From Anaerolineaceae bacterium (lineage in GTDB: Bacteria; Chloroflexota; Anaerolineae; Anaerolineales; Anaerolineaceae), in the NCBI GenBank assembly GCA_003524305.1, contig DQHW01000028.1, positions 35,546 through 43,531 on the forward strand: 7,986 nt of DNA. The letters run 5' to 3'. The notes beneath the pieces were generated by a model that did not search any database, had not been told where the DNA came from, and saw only the letters and a program-made list of their open reading frames with translations. Both the position numbers and the translations under genes were made by a program. Positions 1 through 6,044 of the stretch are shown in pieces (the stretch's first letter is position 1; each line of letters begins with the position of its first letter).

Positions 1-549
1 AATACTTTTGCCTACACCGGCAGCCTGGGGTTGGTGGCACTCGCCGGCGGCGCTTCAAATGTTTTTCAACTTGACCGCAACCGTAAATTTCTTGACATTG
101 CCAGACGTTCTGCCATGCTCAATCGTCTTGACCTAGGAAAAATGAAACTGGCTGCAGTGGATTTCTTCGTGGGTATCGGGCAACTTAAACGCAGCAACTC
201 CCTTTTTGACATGGTCATACTCGATCCGCCTTTCTTCTCGGTGACTGAAAAAGGCATGGTGGACCAGGCTAAAGAGAGCCACCGTCTGGTGAACAAGGTG
301 AGACCTTTGTTGCGAGACGGCGGACGCATTGTTGCCATCAACAATTCGCTTTTTCTCGAAGGTGCTGAATTTATGCACTCTCTTGAAGAACTTGGGCAGG
401 ATGGGTTTATTGAAATTGAAGAAATTATTCCTGTGCCGGAGGATATAACGGGATATCCTGACACAATCCTGAGATCTCCCCCCATTGACCCGGCGCCATT
501 TAACCACCCAACAAAAATTGTGGTGCTGAAAGTTAAACGTAAGGGGTAA
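1..549 (+). CDS. Class I SAM-dependent methyltransferase, RlmI/COG1092-like (3' part only)
   Basis: The reading frame is already open at base 1, so the N-terminal part lies outside the window and 182 residues are visible. They begin with a glycine-rich SAM-binding motif I (FAYTGSLGLVALAGGA, then QLDRN, where the acidic residue after strand 2 would hold the ribose). Residues 75-78 are DPPF, the (N/D)PP(F/Y/W) motif IV of N-directed or rRNA base methyltransferases, in the context VILDPPFFS. Spacing and the C-terminal strand (TKIVVLKVKRKG) match the catalytic domain of RlmI-type 23S rRNA cytosine-C5 methyltransferases (COG1092), which usually also carry an N-terminal PUA domain; that part cannot be seen here. 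The exact target is inferred from family resemblance only. The gene converges on the phosphotransferase, and the last 17 nt of each overlap. No separate terminator is visible. Confidence 0.8.
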   Translation, partial: NTFAYTGSLGLVALAGGASNVFQLDRNRKFLDIARRSAMLNRLDLGKMKLAAVDFFVGIGQLKRSNSLFDMVILDPPFFSVTEKGMVDQAKESHRLVNKVRPLLRDGGRIVAINNSLFLEGAEFMHSLEELGQDGFIEIEEIIPVPEDITGYPDTILRSPPIDPAPFNHPTKIVVLKVKRKG

Positions 550-1540
550 TTTTTTCTAGAAACAATTGCAGCCAACCAGGGACGGCATCTGCTTCTTTGG
601 AACGATAAGGTTCAGGCAAACTTGAAATGACCATGTGCCAGGTGAGTGCGCGGTTGATTCTGCCAAGCACCATCGCCAGATCGAGGGCTTTACCCAAATG
701 GTCAAGTGTTCCGTATTCCTGCCATTCCATCAAATATAGCGTTTCAAGTTCATGTAGTTCGGGTGATTGTTCGTCTAGTTCAAAGCGATAGGCGATTGAC
801 CGAAGCGTAACCACCAGGGTGAAAAACGGATGGGTAATGAATGATTCTGCCCAATCGAAAAATTTAAAACCGTCTTGACCCATAAAGATATTGCCGTCAT
901 GAAAATCATCATGCTGCAAAGTTTCAGGAATGCCAAATCGAGCCAGTTTATCGCACAAATTTTGCAGTTTTGGCATGAGACTTTTGAGAAGCTCATAATC
1001 CCCTGATGATAAACCGTCGGTTTGACCGATGCACATGGCGTCGCGATCCTCAACCAGGTTGTTTGCCAGCCTCGGTAAAACTTGAAGACCGCGGTTTACC
1101 ACCCCCAACGCCAGTAACTCTTGGCGGTGAGGAATCAAGGATTGCTGAAACCGGGCATAGGCCGGGAGTATTTTCTTCCAATAATCCAAAGAAGGGTTAT
1201 TCTCCAAAACTTGACGCAGCGTCGACCCGCCATCAGGCATCAATAACCATCCGCGGCGGGCGTCAATTTCGAGCACTGGTTGAACGAGATTTGGCTGCCA
1301 GAGAGAAAGCTGCCAGGCGAGTTGCGGTTCATATTTTAACGCCGGGCATAGCGCCTTGAAATAATAAATCCCCTGGTTGGTTGTTGCGCTGTAGACCACT
1401 GACCACGGTGCCGAATGAATCATTGAAGGTTCGGAGGTCAACTCAATATTGTGTAAAGCCAGACTGGTATTTAACCATTGAGCACATTCTTCAAACCAAT
1501 TTGAGTCTTGCCAGGGCAGCATTTTTTCGATTTCTGACAT
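533..1540 (-). CDS. APH/choline-kinase-fold phosphotransferase, substrate unknown
   Basis: A 335-residue protein with the aminoglycoside phosphotransferase/protein-kinase-like fold (APH, PF01636 type). The Brenner catalytic motif HxDxxxxN is present as H210, D212 and N217 (LQHDDFHDGNIF). The metal-binding aspartate follows in FFDW at D229, and a candidate ATP-anchoring lysine is K62 in YYFKA with a following Glu at E71. The residues needed for catalysis all appear present, so it should transfer phosphate from ATP to a small-molecule hydroxyl. The family covers antibiotics, choline, homoserine, sugars and more, and nothing here fixes the substrate, so I would not call it a resistance gene. The ATG at 1540 is preceded by GAGGA (1545-1549 on the opposite strand) at 4-nt spacing, which supports this start. 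No signal peptide or membrane segment is seen. It stands alone, convergent with the methyltransferase, and I found no convincing promoter. Confidence 0.82.
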   Translation of the reverse strand: MSEIEKMLPWQDSNWFEECAQWLNTSLALHNIELTSEPSMIHSAPWSVVYSATTNQGIYYFKALCPALKYEPQLAWQLSLWQPNLVQPVLEIDARRGWLLMPDGGSTLRQVLENNPSLDYWKKILPAYARFQQSLIPHRQELLALGVVNRGLQVLPRLANNLVEDRDAMCIGQTDGLSSGDYELLKSLMPKLQNLCDKLARFGIPETLQHDDFHDGNIFMGQDGFKFFDWAESFITHPFFTLVVTLRSIAYRFELDEQSPELHELETLYLMEWQEYGTLDHLGKALDLAMVLGRINRALTWHMVISSLPEPYRSKEADAVPGWLQLFLEKITPYV

Positions 1541-1776
1541 TTCATCCTCAAAAATTTGTTCATTTTCTACAACTTGGAAAAGGGCAAAAATCTTTATTTA
1601 CCGGGTCTATTATGCCATTAATGGTGATTATTGTTTCCAGCTAAACTGGATTTTGTTATTTTATAGTTTCATTATGTCAGTGACCCAGAGGAACCTCTGC
1701 AATTCTTTTGCGAAAAAGTAATCCAAGGATCTATTTCAATGCGCTGCGTAAAAATTGGATAGAATGATAAACGGCA
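1541..1776. other. Non-coding gap between phosphotransferase and diguanylate cyclase genes
   Basis: 236 nt of AT-rich sequence upstream of the phosphotransferase and downstream of the cyclase. It must contain the phosphotransferase promoter, but no clear -35/-10 pair stands out on the minus strand; a CATAAT hexamer lies at a plausible distance but has no good -35. A weak 5-bp hairpin (TCCAG/CTGGA, 1636-1650) is followed by broken T runs on the plus strand, where no gene needs terminating. A short weak hairpin near 1720-1732, with a T5 run on the minus strand, is the only candidate for a cyclase terminator and is not convincing. No gene is supported here. Confidence 0.6.
1686..1699. repeat. 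Short palindrome CAGAGG-AA-CCTCTG
   Basis: A perfect 6-bp inverted repeat with a 2-nt centre, just beyond the 3' end of the cyclase gene. The centre is too short for a stable full hairpin and there is no adjacent T run, so it does not look like an intrinsic terminator. It could be a protein-binding site or chance. Confidence 0.4.
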
Positions 1777-3378
1777 CTATACTGACCCATTCAGTACTTT
1801 TACCCGGTTACGGCCTTCTTCCTTGGCGGCATAAAGTGCCCAGTCAGCTGAACGAATTACTTCGTCCACGGTATTGCCGTTTTGTGGAAAAGTAGCCACT
1901 CCCACAGTAATGGTTGTTGTTACTTGCTGCTGATCTGCGACGACAGCCAGATTCATAAAGCTTTGCCGGATCTCTTCTGCTTTAATCACTGCATTTTCCT
2001 GAGTCATCCCCGGAAATACCAACATGATCTCATCACCCCCAAAACGGGCAGCCAGGTCTTCTTCACGAATGGTGCTTAATATATACTGACTGAAAGTTTT
2101 TAGCAGCAGGTCGCCGTATTGATGGCCGAACTTGTCGTTGATCTTTTTAAAATGGTCAATGTCAATCATAGCCAGACTGATTGGTTTTGTCTCTCGTTGC
2201 GCCCTTGAGAATTCTTTATGAAGAATTTCGTCAATGTGACGGTTATACAAACCGGTGAGGGAATCATGAAGAGCTTGCTGTTCAAGTTTTTTTTGTAAAA
2301 TTTTATTCTTGGCAAGCTGTTCCTTGAGCTGCTGATTGGCGTTTTGAAGGTCGGCCTCCGCCCGGTTTCGAGAGGTTACGTCCCTGATCACCAACAATTT
2401 TCCAACTTCGTCTTTGCGTTGATTTAAAATGGAGGAGCTCTGAAATTCCAGGACAATTCCGGGAGAGTTAGGCAGCGGAATTTCACGCCTGATGGGGCGG
2501 TTTGTGGAATACACGATTTTGGGTAGCTCGGGGAAGGAAAGATCGATATTTTGGCCGATCATTATTTTTGGGTCCCACCCCAATAACTTTTGGGTGGCAC
2601 GGTTTATGTCGGCAATCCGGCCGCTCATATCAAGCACAAGAACACCGTCTTGCAGTTGTTCAATTAATGCATTGCGTGCCACCGGCAGCAAATCCAGTAA
2701 TTGATATCGGATTAAAGCCCATGCAAGAAATGCTCCAGTGAAAGCCAAGCCTGTTGGAGTGATATCCAACCCTTCAACCGGTCCCAAACCAAACGCATAC
2801 ACAGTGCCTGAAACCAACGGGAACATGATGCCGGCAAGAATAATCAGTAGTTGCCGACGGATAGGGGGTGGAGCCAAAATAATGGCCCTTATCAAATAAA
2901 TCACCCCGCTGATAAATATTAAATAGAGGTAGGCTGTGTGCAGCCAAAACCAAAATCCATGATGATAGATCAGAACATTGTTTTCAATTGATCCTTGCGA
3001 AAAACCTGACCATAACCAACCTGTAAATGAATTCGTCCAGGCGACAATAATAGTTAAAAACGGAATGATTAAAATTGTAACGGTCATGCGTGGAATTATT
3101 TCGCGTTGGCGAATATAAGTTAATAAGAACAAAAACAAGAAGGGGTTCGCCAGAGTGAAACCAAAATAGCTGATTTGAGACCACAGCACCTTGGTGGATT
3201 GTGTAATCACAAAACTTTCAATCGTTGATGCGATCAGCCATTCGGATACTGATAAACAAAAAGCAATAAAAAAGACCCCTCCCATTAATTTTCGACGAGG
3301 CCACCCCACAATCAAAACAATGAATGAGATGATCGTTCCTATAAGAAGTACAATCTGATGAGGGAGAATGTTAATCAT
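1777..3378 (-). CDS. Membrane-bound 7TM-PAS-GGDEF diguanylate cyclase
   Basis: A 533-residue protein predicted to make cyclic di-GMP from two GTP at the inner membrane. Residues 5-225 hold about seven hydrophobic helices, like the histidine-kinase N-terminal 7TM sensor domain (PF16927 type). A PAS domain spans about 231-335 (LIEQLQDGVLVLD, then INRATQKLLGWDP). A coiled coil covers about 337-370, followed by a GGDEF domain starting at HDSLTGLYNR (371-380). Metal and guanine ligands are recognisable in MIDIDHFKKIND (D406, N414, D415). The signature is GGDEI (447-451), a conservative variant of GGDEF. An RxxD inhibitory I-site (R438-D441) sits exactly five residues upstream, so product inhibition is expected. 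The domain is intact to its usual end and probably active. The ligand of the 7TM/PAS part is unknown. The start is the ATG at 3378; the ribosome binding site is weak (GGAA about 9 nt away). The gene is monocistronic. Confidence 0.9.
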   Translation of the reverse strand: MINILPHQIVLLIGTIISFIVLIVGWPRRKLMGGVFFIAFCLSVSEWLIASTIESFVITQSTKVLWSQISYFGFTLANPFLFLFLLTYIRQREIIPRMTVTILIIPFLTIIVAWTNSFTGWLWSGFSQGSIENNVLIYHHGFWFWLHTAYLYLIFISGVIYLIRAIILAPPPIRRQLLIILAGIMFPLVSGTVYAFGLGPVEGLDITPTGLAFTGAFLAWALIRYQLLDLLPVARNALIEQLQDGVLVLDMSGRIADINRATQKLLGWDPKIMIGQNIDLSFPELPKIVYSTNRPIRREIPLPNSPGIVLEFQSSSILNQRKDEVGKLLVIRDVTSRNRAEADLQNANQQLKEQLAKNKILQKKLEQQALHDSLTGLYNRHIDEILHKEFSRAQRETKPISLAMIDIDHFKKINDKFGHQYGDLLLKTFSQYILSTIREEDLAARFGGDEIMLVFPGMTQENAVIKAEEIRQSFMNLAVVADQQQVTTTITVGVATFPQNGNTVDEVIRSADWALYAAKEEGRNRVKVLNGSV

Positions 3379-3433
3379 CGCTACAATTCCGTTATATGAA
3401 TAATGAAAACAATAAATGAGATATCGCTAAATC

Positions 3434-3462
3434 ATTATACAAACCCCCAGGTGATGCGTCAA
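3434..3462 (-). promoter_or_regulatory. Sigma-70-type promoter of the diguanylate cyclase gene
   Basis: On the minus strand, TTGACG (3457-3462) and a perfect TATAAT (3434-3439) are separated by 17 nt. Expected transcription start is near 3427, giving a 5' leader of about 49 nt. The spacer contains a run of five G. The -35 region lies in a 14-mer, TTATTTGACGCATC (3453-3466), that recurs at the transporter promoter. Confidence 0.75.
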
Positions 3463-3496
3463 ATAAAGGATGTCTAAAAATGAAGAAAATTTATGT

Positions 3497-3523
3497 AAAA
3501 AATCTAAATTGGGTGGCTAGATT
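3497..3523 (-). terminator. Weak candidate terminator of the SDR1-tetR operon
   Basis: On the minus strand a 6-bp stem AATCTA/TAGATT (3518-3523 with 3501-3506) overlaps the TetR stop codon and is followed by a run of T (opposite A3497-A3502). The stem is AT-rich with an 11-nt loop, so it would be weak. Its position is right for the end of the operon. Confidence 0.35.
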
Positions 3524-4092
3524 AGTTTTTCGACCAGGCTGGTTACAAACTGGTGCCTTGTTTCAGGGAGGCAGAAATTCAACCCCAAACCTTGTTCATT
3601 CAGCCTGGGTGTCAGAATTGCCATTAAGCAAGCATAGGCGATTTGAGAAACGGCAAGATTGAGTTGTTCACGAGTGAGAGCCGTCCCCCGTTGAAAAAGA
3701 TCTTCACTGAGATTCTTAATAAATACAGTATACCTTTTCACAATTTGTGAATCGTAATTTCCATCTGTGGTGAGATCGTAAAAATGAGCACGAGTGATTC
3801 CAGGATAGTTACAGCCACCCTTGAGCAGATCTTCAAAAATCGCAATGCAACGTTCTTTTGCCGTATTACCCGGCAGTGCTTTAGCATCCTCCCAATCAAA
3901 GGCGTTGTTCAGGGTGGTTTCCATGACCCTTTCGATCAAATTCTCTTTACTGCGAAAATAATAATTTATGGCGGCCAGGTTTACGCCAGCTTTTACTGCG
4001 ATTCTGCGGTTGGTGGCGCCTTTTAATCCGAATTCCTCAATACATTCAATCGCGGCTTCAATGATCTTTAATTCAACAGTATCGGTTGGCAT
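3517..4092 (-). CDS. TetR/AcrR-family transcriptional repressor
   Basis: A 191-residue protein of typical TetR length. The N-terminal DNA-binding domain is clear: helix 1 at about 6-22, then the helix-turn-helix TNRRIAVKAGVNLAAINYYF (27-46), followed by the family's characteristic continuation RSKENLIERVM. The C-terminal part (about 60-191) is the variable helical ligand-binding and dimerisation domain, so the inducer cannot be read from it. The start at 4092 is supported by AAGGA (4101-4105, opposite strand) at 8-nt spacing, inside the last codons of SDR1. Only 2 nt separate the SDR1 stop from this ATG, so the two are cotranscribed and probably translationally coupled. The repressor is probably autoregulated, because the palindromic sites in the divergent region control its own operon as well as SDR2. 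That link is inferred from position and palindrome type. Confidence 0.9.
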   Translation of the reverse strand: MPTDTVELKIIEAAIECIEEFGLKGATNRRIAVKAGVNLAAINYYFRSKENLIERVMETTLNNAFDWEDAKALPGNTAKERCIAIFEDLLKGGCNYPGITRAHFYDLTTDGNYDSQIVKRYTVFIKNLSEDLFQRGTALTREQLNLAVSQIAYACLMAILTPRLNEQGLGLNFCLPETRHQFVTSLVEKLI

Positions 4093-4094
4093 AA

Positions 4095-4982
4095 TTAATA
4101 TCCTTCAGGCAGGGCAAGACCGGTTAATTTGCATGATTCTTTCCACAATCGTTTTGCCAACGCCGGATTCAATGCGTTGACGCTGGGTTGTTTGGGTTTG
4201 CACAAATGCCAATATATATGAGTGGATATTGTTAAACCGGGTTCGTCAGCTAGAAAAAGTATCGTTTTTGAGGGTACTTCTGGCGAAACACCCATATTCT
4301 TTCGACTGCGCCATACCAGGCTGGCTAAGCCTCCGGTTTCTTTCATGCCTATATCTGTGTTAACCAGGCCGGGGTCAACCGCAAACGCATGCACGGATTC
4401 TCCGGTGTTCGACGCATGCAGACGGTTAAACTCATTGCTGAATAGTATGTTACTTAACTTCGAAACTTTATAGGCAAACAATCCAATAAACAAGCTTGGA
4501 TTTTTGGCTTTTTCAGGAGTGAACGAAGTGCGGTAGTGAGAGTCTGAACTAACTGTGATCACACGTCCGCTTGCAGATTGTGAAAGCAAGGGCAGCAGCA
4601 GATGGGTCAACAAGAAAGGTGCCAGGTGATTGACCGCGAAGGTGGTTTCAATGCCATCTTCAGTGAACACTTTCTTACCCATGTACATTCCTGCGTTATT
4701 CACCAGTATATCCACTGCTTTTAATTTGTGTTCATCCAGGGTTTGCTGAATTTGTTCTGCCAGGCTGTGGATTTGTTTTTGAGACGCCAGGTTGGCGGTT
4801 AAATAAATGACGTGAGCATCTGGCGAGTGATTGATGATTATTAGGCGAGCGTCCTCGCAGCGTTGCGGGTTTCTGCCTATACCGATAACAAAAGCGCCGG
4901 CACTCGCGGCATCCATGGCGGTTTGAAATCCGATGCCTGAAGTGGCGCCAGTGATCACGATAACTTTGTTTTTTAAGGTCAT
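4095..4982 (-). CDS. Short-chain dehydrogenase/reductase SDR1, retinol-dehydrogenase-like
   Basis: A 295-residue cytoplasmic NAD(P)-dependent oxidoreductase with a Rossmann fold. Visible motifs in order: TGATSGIG (11-18, dinucleotide binding), NNAG (95-98), the catalytic serine at S146 in VITVSSDSH, the catalytic pair Y171 and K175 in AYKVSK, and DPG (203-205). N118 in FAVNHL is the usual fourth catalytic residue. Length and the pattern VNHLAPFLLTHLLLPLL resemble retinol-dehydrogenase/WWOX-like SDRs, which act on lipophilic alcohols, aldehydes or ketones; the real substrate is unknown. The ATG at 4982 has AGGAG (4992-4996, opposite strand) at 9-nt spacing. It is the first gene of an operon with the TetR repressor and is divergent from SDR2, sharing a 151-nt regulatory region. 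Confidence 0.9.
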   Translation of the reverse strand: MTLKNKVIVITGATSGIGFQTAMDAASAGAFVIGIGRNPQRCEDARLIIINHSPDAHVIYLTANLASQKQIHSLAEQIQQTLDEHKLKAVDILVNNAGMYMGKKVFTEDGIETTFAVNHLAPFLLTHLLLPLLSQSASGRVITVSSDSHYRTSFTPEKAKNPSLFIGLFAYKVSKLSNILFSNEFNRLHASNTGESVHAFAVDPGLVNTDIGMKETGGLASLVWRSRKNMGVSPEVPSKTILFLADEPGLTISTHIYWHLCKPKQPSVNALNPALAKRLWKESCKLTGLALPEGY

Positions 4983-5009
4983 GCTATTAATCTCCTGTGT
5001 GTTGGTTTT

Positions 5010-5037
5010 ATTTTAATTCAAACCGCTGATTTGTCAA
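5010..5037 (-). promoter_or_regulatory. Promoter of the SDR1-tetR operon
   Basis: On the minus strand, a consensus TTGACA (5032-5037) is followed after 16 nt by TAAAAT (5010-5015). Expected start is near 5003, about 20 nt before the start codon. The upstream edge of the -35 lies 5 bp from the 18-bp palindrome, so a bound repressor would hinder RNA polymerase. Confidence 0.7.
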
Positions 5038-5042
5038 TAAAA

Positions 5043-5060
5043 TTCAATCAATTGATTGAA
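5043..5060. promoter_or_regulatory. Operator O1: perfect 18-bp palindrome, probable TetR site
   Basis: TTCAATCAATTGATTGAA is identical to its own reverse complement. It lies between the -35 boxes of the two divergent promoters, 5 bp from one and 8 bp from the other. Symmetry, length and position next to a tetR gene are those of a TetR dimer site. The core ATCAATTGAT occupies 5047-5056. Confidence 0.8.
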
Positions 5061-5068
5061 ACATGCGA

Positions 5069-5097
5069 TTGACAAAATGGGAAAATATGTTTAGAAT
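5069..5097 (+). promoter_or_regulatory. Promoter of SDR2
   Basis: TTGACA (5069-5074), 17-nt spacer, TAGAAT (5092-5097): an almost ideal sigma-70-type promoter, so strong when unrepressed. Expected start is near 5104, inside operator O2, giving a leader of about 30 nt. Confidence 0.8.
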
Positions 5098-5122
5098 TAA
5101 TCAACTGATTGAATCATTTGAT
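5096..5122. promoter_or_regulatory. Operators O2 and O3: repeats of the palindrome core at the SDR2 start site
   Basis: The 18 bases at 5096-5113 match O1 at 15 positions, and their core ATCAACTGAT (5100-5109) is symmetric outside the central two bases. A further core, ATCATTTGAT (5113-5122), follows 13 bp downstream and abuts the Shine-Dalgarno sequence. The O1 and O2 centres are 53 bp apart, close to five helical turns, so bound dimers would sit on the same face of the DNA. Binding at O2 would cover the transcription start. Confidence 0.65.
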
Positions 5123-5127
5123 AGGAG
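5123..5127 (+). promoter_or_regulatory. Ribosome binding site that decides the SDR2 start
   Basis: AGGAG lies 6 nt before the ATG at 5134 but directly touches an in-frame ATG at 5128. Only the second ATG has workable spacing, so translation is placed at 5134. Confidence 0.75.
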
Positions 5128-5133
5128 ATGACA

Positions 5134-5973
5134 ATGAAGAGTTATTTGATGATTACCGGCGCCACTGGCGGACTTGGAAGCGCTTTTGTGCTTGAAGCGG
5201 CTCGCCGCGGATATGATCTTCTGCTTACAGACCGGGTACCTGAGGGTGCTTCTTTTGCTGATAGGTTGTCTGAGAAGTTTAATATTAATGTGGTTTACCA
5301 GCCCTGTGATCTTGCAGACGACAACGCCAGGGAAAAACTCCTTGCCAGCTTGAAAACGGAGGGGTACAGGTTTTGGGGACTGATCAATGTGGCCGGTTTG
5401 GATAACGAAGGCGGTTTTCTCGAACGCAACCGTGGTCAGATACTCAAGATTCTGCAGGTCAATATTCTGGCCACCATGGATGTCACTCACGGCATCCTTC
5501 CGATGCGCGACCTTGATCAACGCTTCAGACTGATCAATGTGTGCAGCATGGCGGGTTTCTACCCCATGCCTTTTAAGGCGACCTATGCTGCCAGCAAACG
5601 GTTCTTGCTGGATTTTTCACGCGCACTGCGCGAAGAAATCAAATCTTTTGGCAGTGTCACTGCTTTATGTCCTTCAGGCATGCCTACCACCGTTGAATGT
5701 ATGCGCTCCATGTTTGCCCAGGGGTTTTGGGGTTTGGCCACCAGCATGAACCCTGAGGATGTAGCTCGCATCACTATGAGGGCAGCCTTGAGGGGCAGGT
5801 TTTTGGTCATCCCGGGCTGGATCAATCAATGGATTCATCTCATCAGCAGCCTAGTGCCGCAGTCAGTTGCCACGAAATACGTGGCCAAACGGTGGAGTAT
5901 AGCGCGCGCCAAACAGGAAGATCCGTTTATCATCACCACCAAAAACACTGCCCGCTGTTTATCAAAAACATAA
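5134..5973 (+). CDS. Short-chain dehydrogenase/reductase SDR2, COG0300/DltE-like
   Basis: A 279-residue NAD(P)-dependent oxidoreductase. Motifs: TGATGGLG (8-15), NVAG (85-88, a variant of NNAG), N110, catalytic S138 in NVCSMAG, and Y151/K155 in ATYAASK. The proline-glycine stretch after the active site reads CPSGMPTT (179-186) instead of the common PG form. The C-terminal part (FLVIPGWINQWIHLISSLVP, then ATKYVAKRW) resembles the amphipathic tail of COG0300 SDRs, which may touch the membrane or a lipid substrate. It belongs to a different SDR branch from SDR1, so the pair is not a simple recent duplication. It sits under a strong promoter and the probable TetR operators. The transporter gene starts 71 nt downstream with no terminator between, so read-through is likely. 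The substrate is unknown. Confidence 0.88.
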   Translation: MKSYLMITGATGGLGSAFVLEAARRGYDLLLTDRVPEGASFADRLSEKFNINVVYQPCDLADDNAREKLLASLKTEGYRFWGLINVAGLDNEGGFLERNRGQILKILQVNILATMDVTHGILPMRDLDQRFRLINVCSMAGFYPMPFKATYAASKRFLLDFSRALREEIKSFGSVTALCPSGMPTTVECMRSMFAQGFWGLATSMNPEDVARITMRAALRGRFLVIPGWINQWIHLISSLVPQSVATKYVAKRWSIARAKQEDPFIITTKNTARCLSKT

Positions 5974-5982
5974 CTGCATTAT

Positions 5983-6011
5983 TTGACGCATCCTGTATAA
6001 TTGGACATAAT
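5983..6011 (+). promoter_or_regulatory. Candidate promoter of the MFS transporter gene
   Basis: TTGACG (5983-5988), 17-nt spacer, CATAAT (6006-6011). Expected start is near 6018, leaving a leader of about 27 nt. A perfect TATAAT also occurs at 5996-6001 but lacks a -35 at a useful distance. Confidence 0.55.
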
Positions 6012-6042
6012 CAGTTTTAAAAATCCAGTTTTACAGGATGCG
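5987..6042. repeat. 11-bp inverted repeat whose second arm covers the transporter RBS
   Basis: CGCATCCTGTA (5987-5997) and TACAGGATGCG (6032-6042) are perfect inverted arms around a 34-nt interval; two more pairs are possible after one mismatch. The right arm contains the AGGA Shine-Dalgarno (6035-6038) at 6 nt from the ATG at 6045. The left arm overlaps the -35 and spacer of the candidate promoter, so it is absent from transcripts that start there but present in read-through RNA from SDR2. It could act as an RNA switch or as a DNA operator. Confidence 0.65.
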
Positions 6043-6044
6043 CC

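Noticed and set aside
66..575. Minus-strand open frames of 169 and 124 codons opposite the methyltransferase
   Set aside because: They lie antisense to a gene with clear SAM-binding and DPPF motifs, show no recognisable domain, and are typical shadow frames.
1006..1359. Plus-strand open frame of 117 codons
   Set aside because: It is antisense to the phosphotransferase, proline/arginine-rich without a domain, and lacks a supporting ribosome binding site.
1636..1650. Hairpin TCCAG/CTGGA with following T-rich sequence
   Set aside because: Only 5 bp, the T run is interrupted, and no plus-strand gene ends nearby.
3480..3662. Short plus-strand open frame of 60 codons upstream of, and antisense to, tetR
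   Set aside because: No ribosome binding site and most of it is antisense to the TetR C-terminus.
5017..5034. Possible additional degenerate operator in the spacer of the minus promoter
   Set aside because: It matches the 18-bp palindrome at only about 11 positions and lacks the symmetric ATCANNTGAT core, so I do not count it as a site.
5128..5130. ATG at 5128 as the start of SDR2
   Set aside because: The AGGAG directly touches this ATG, leaving no spacing; the ATG six bases later is well placed.
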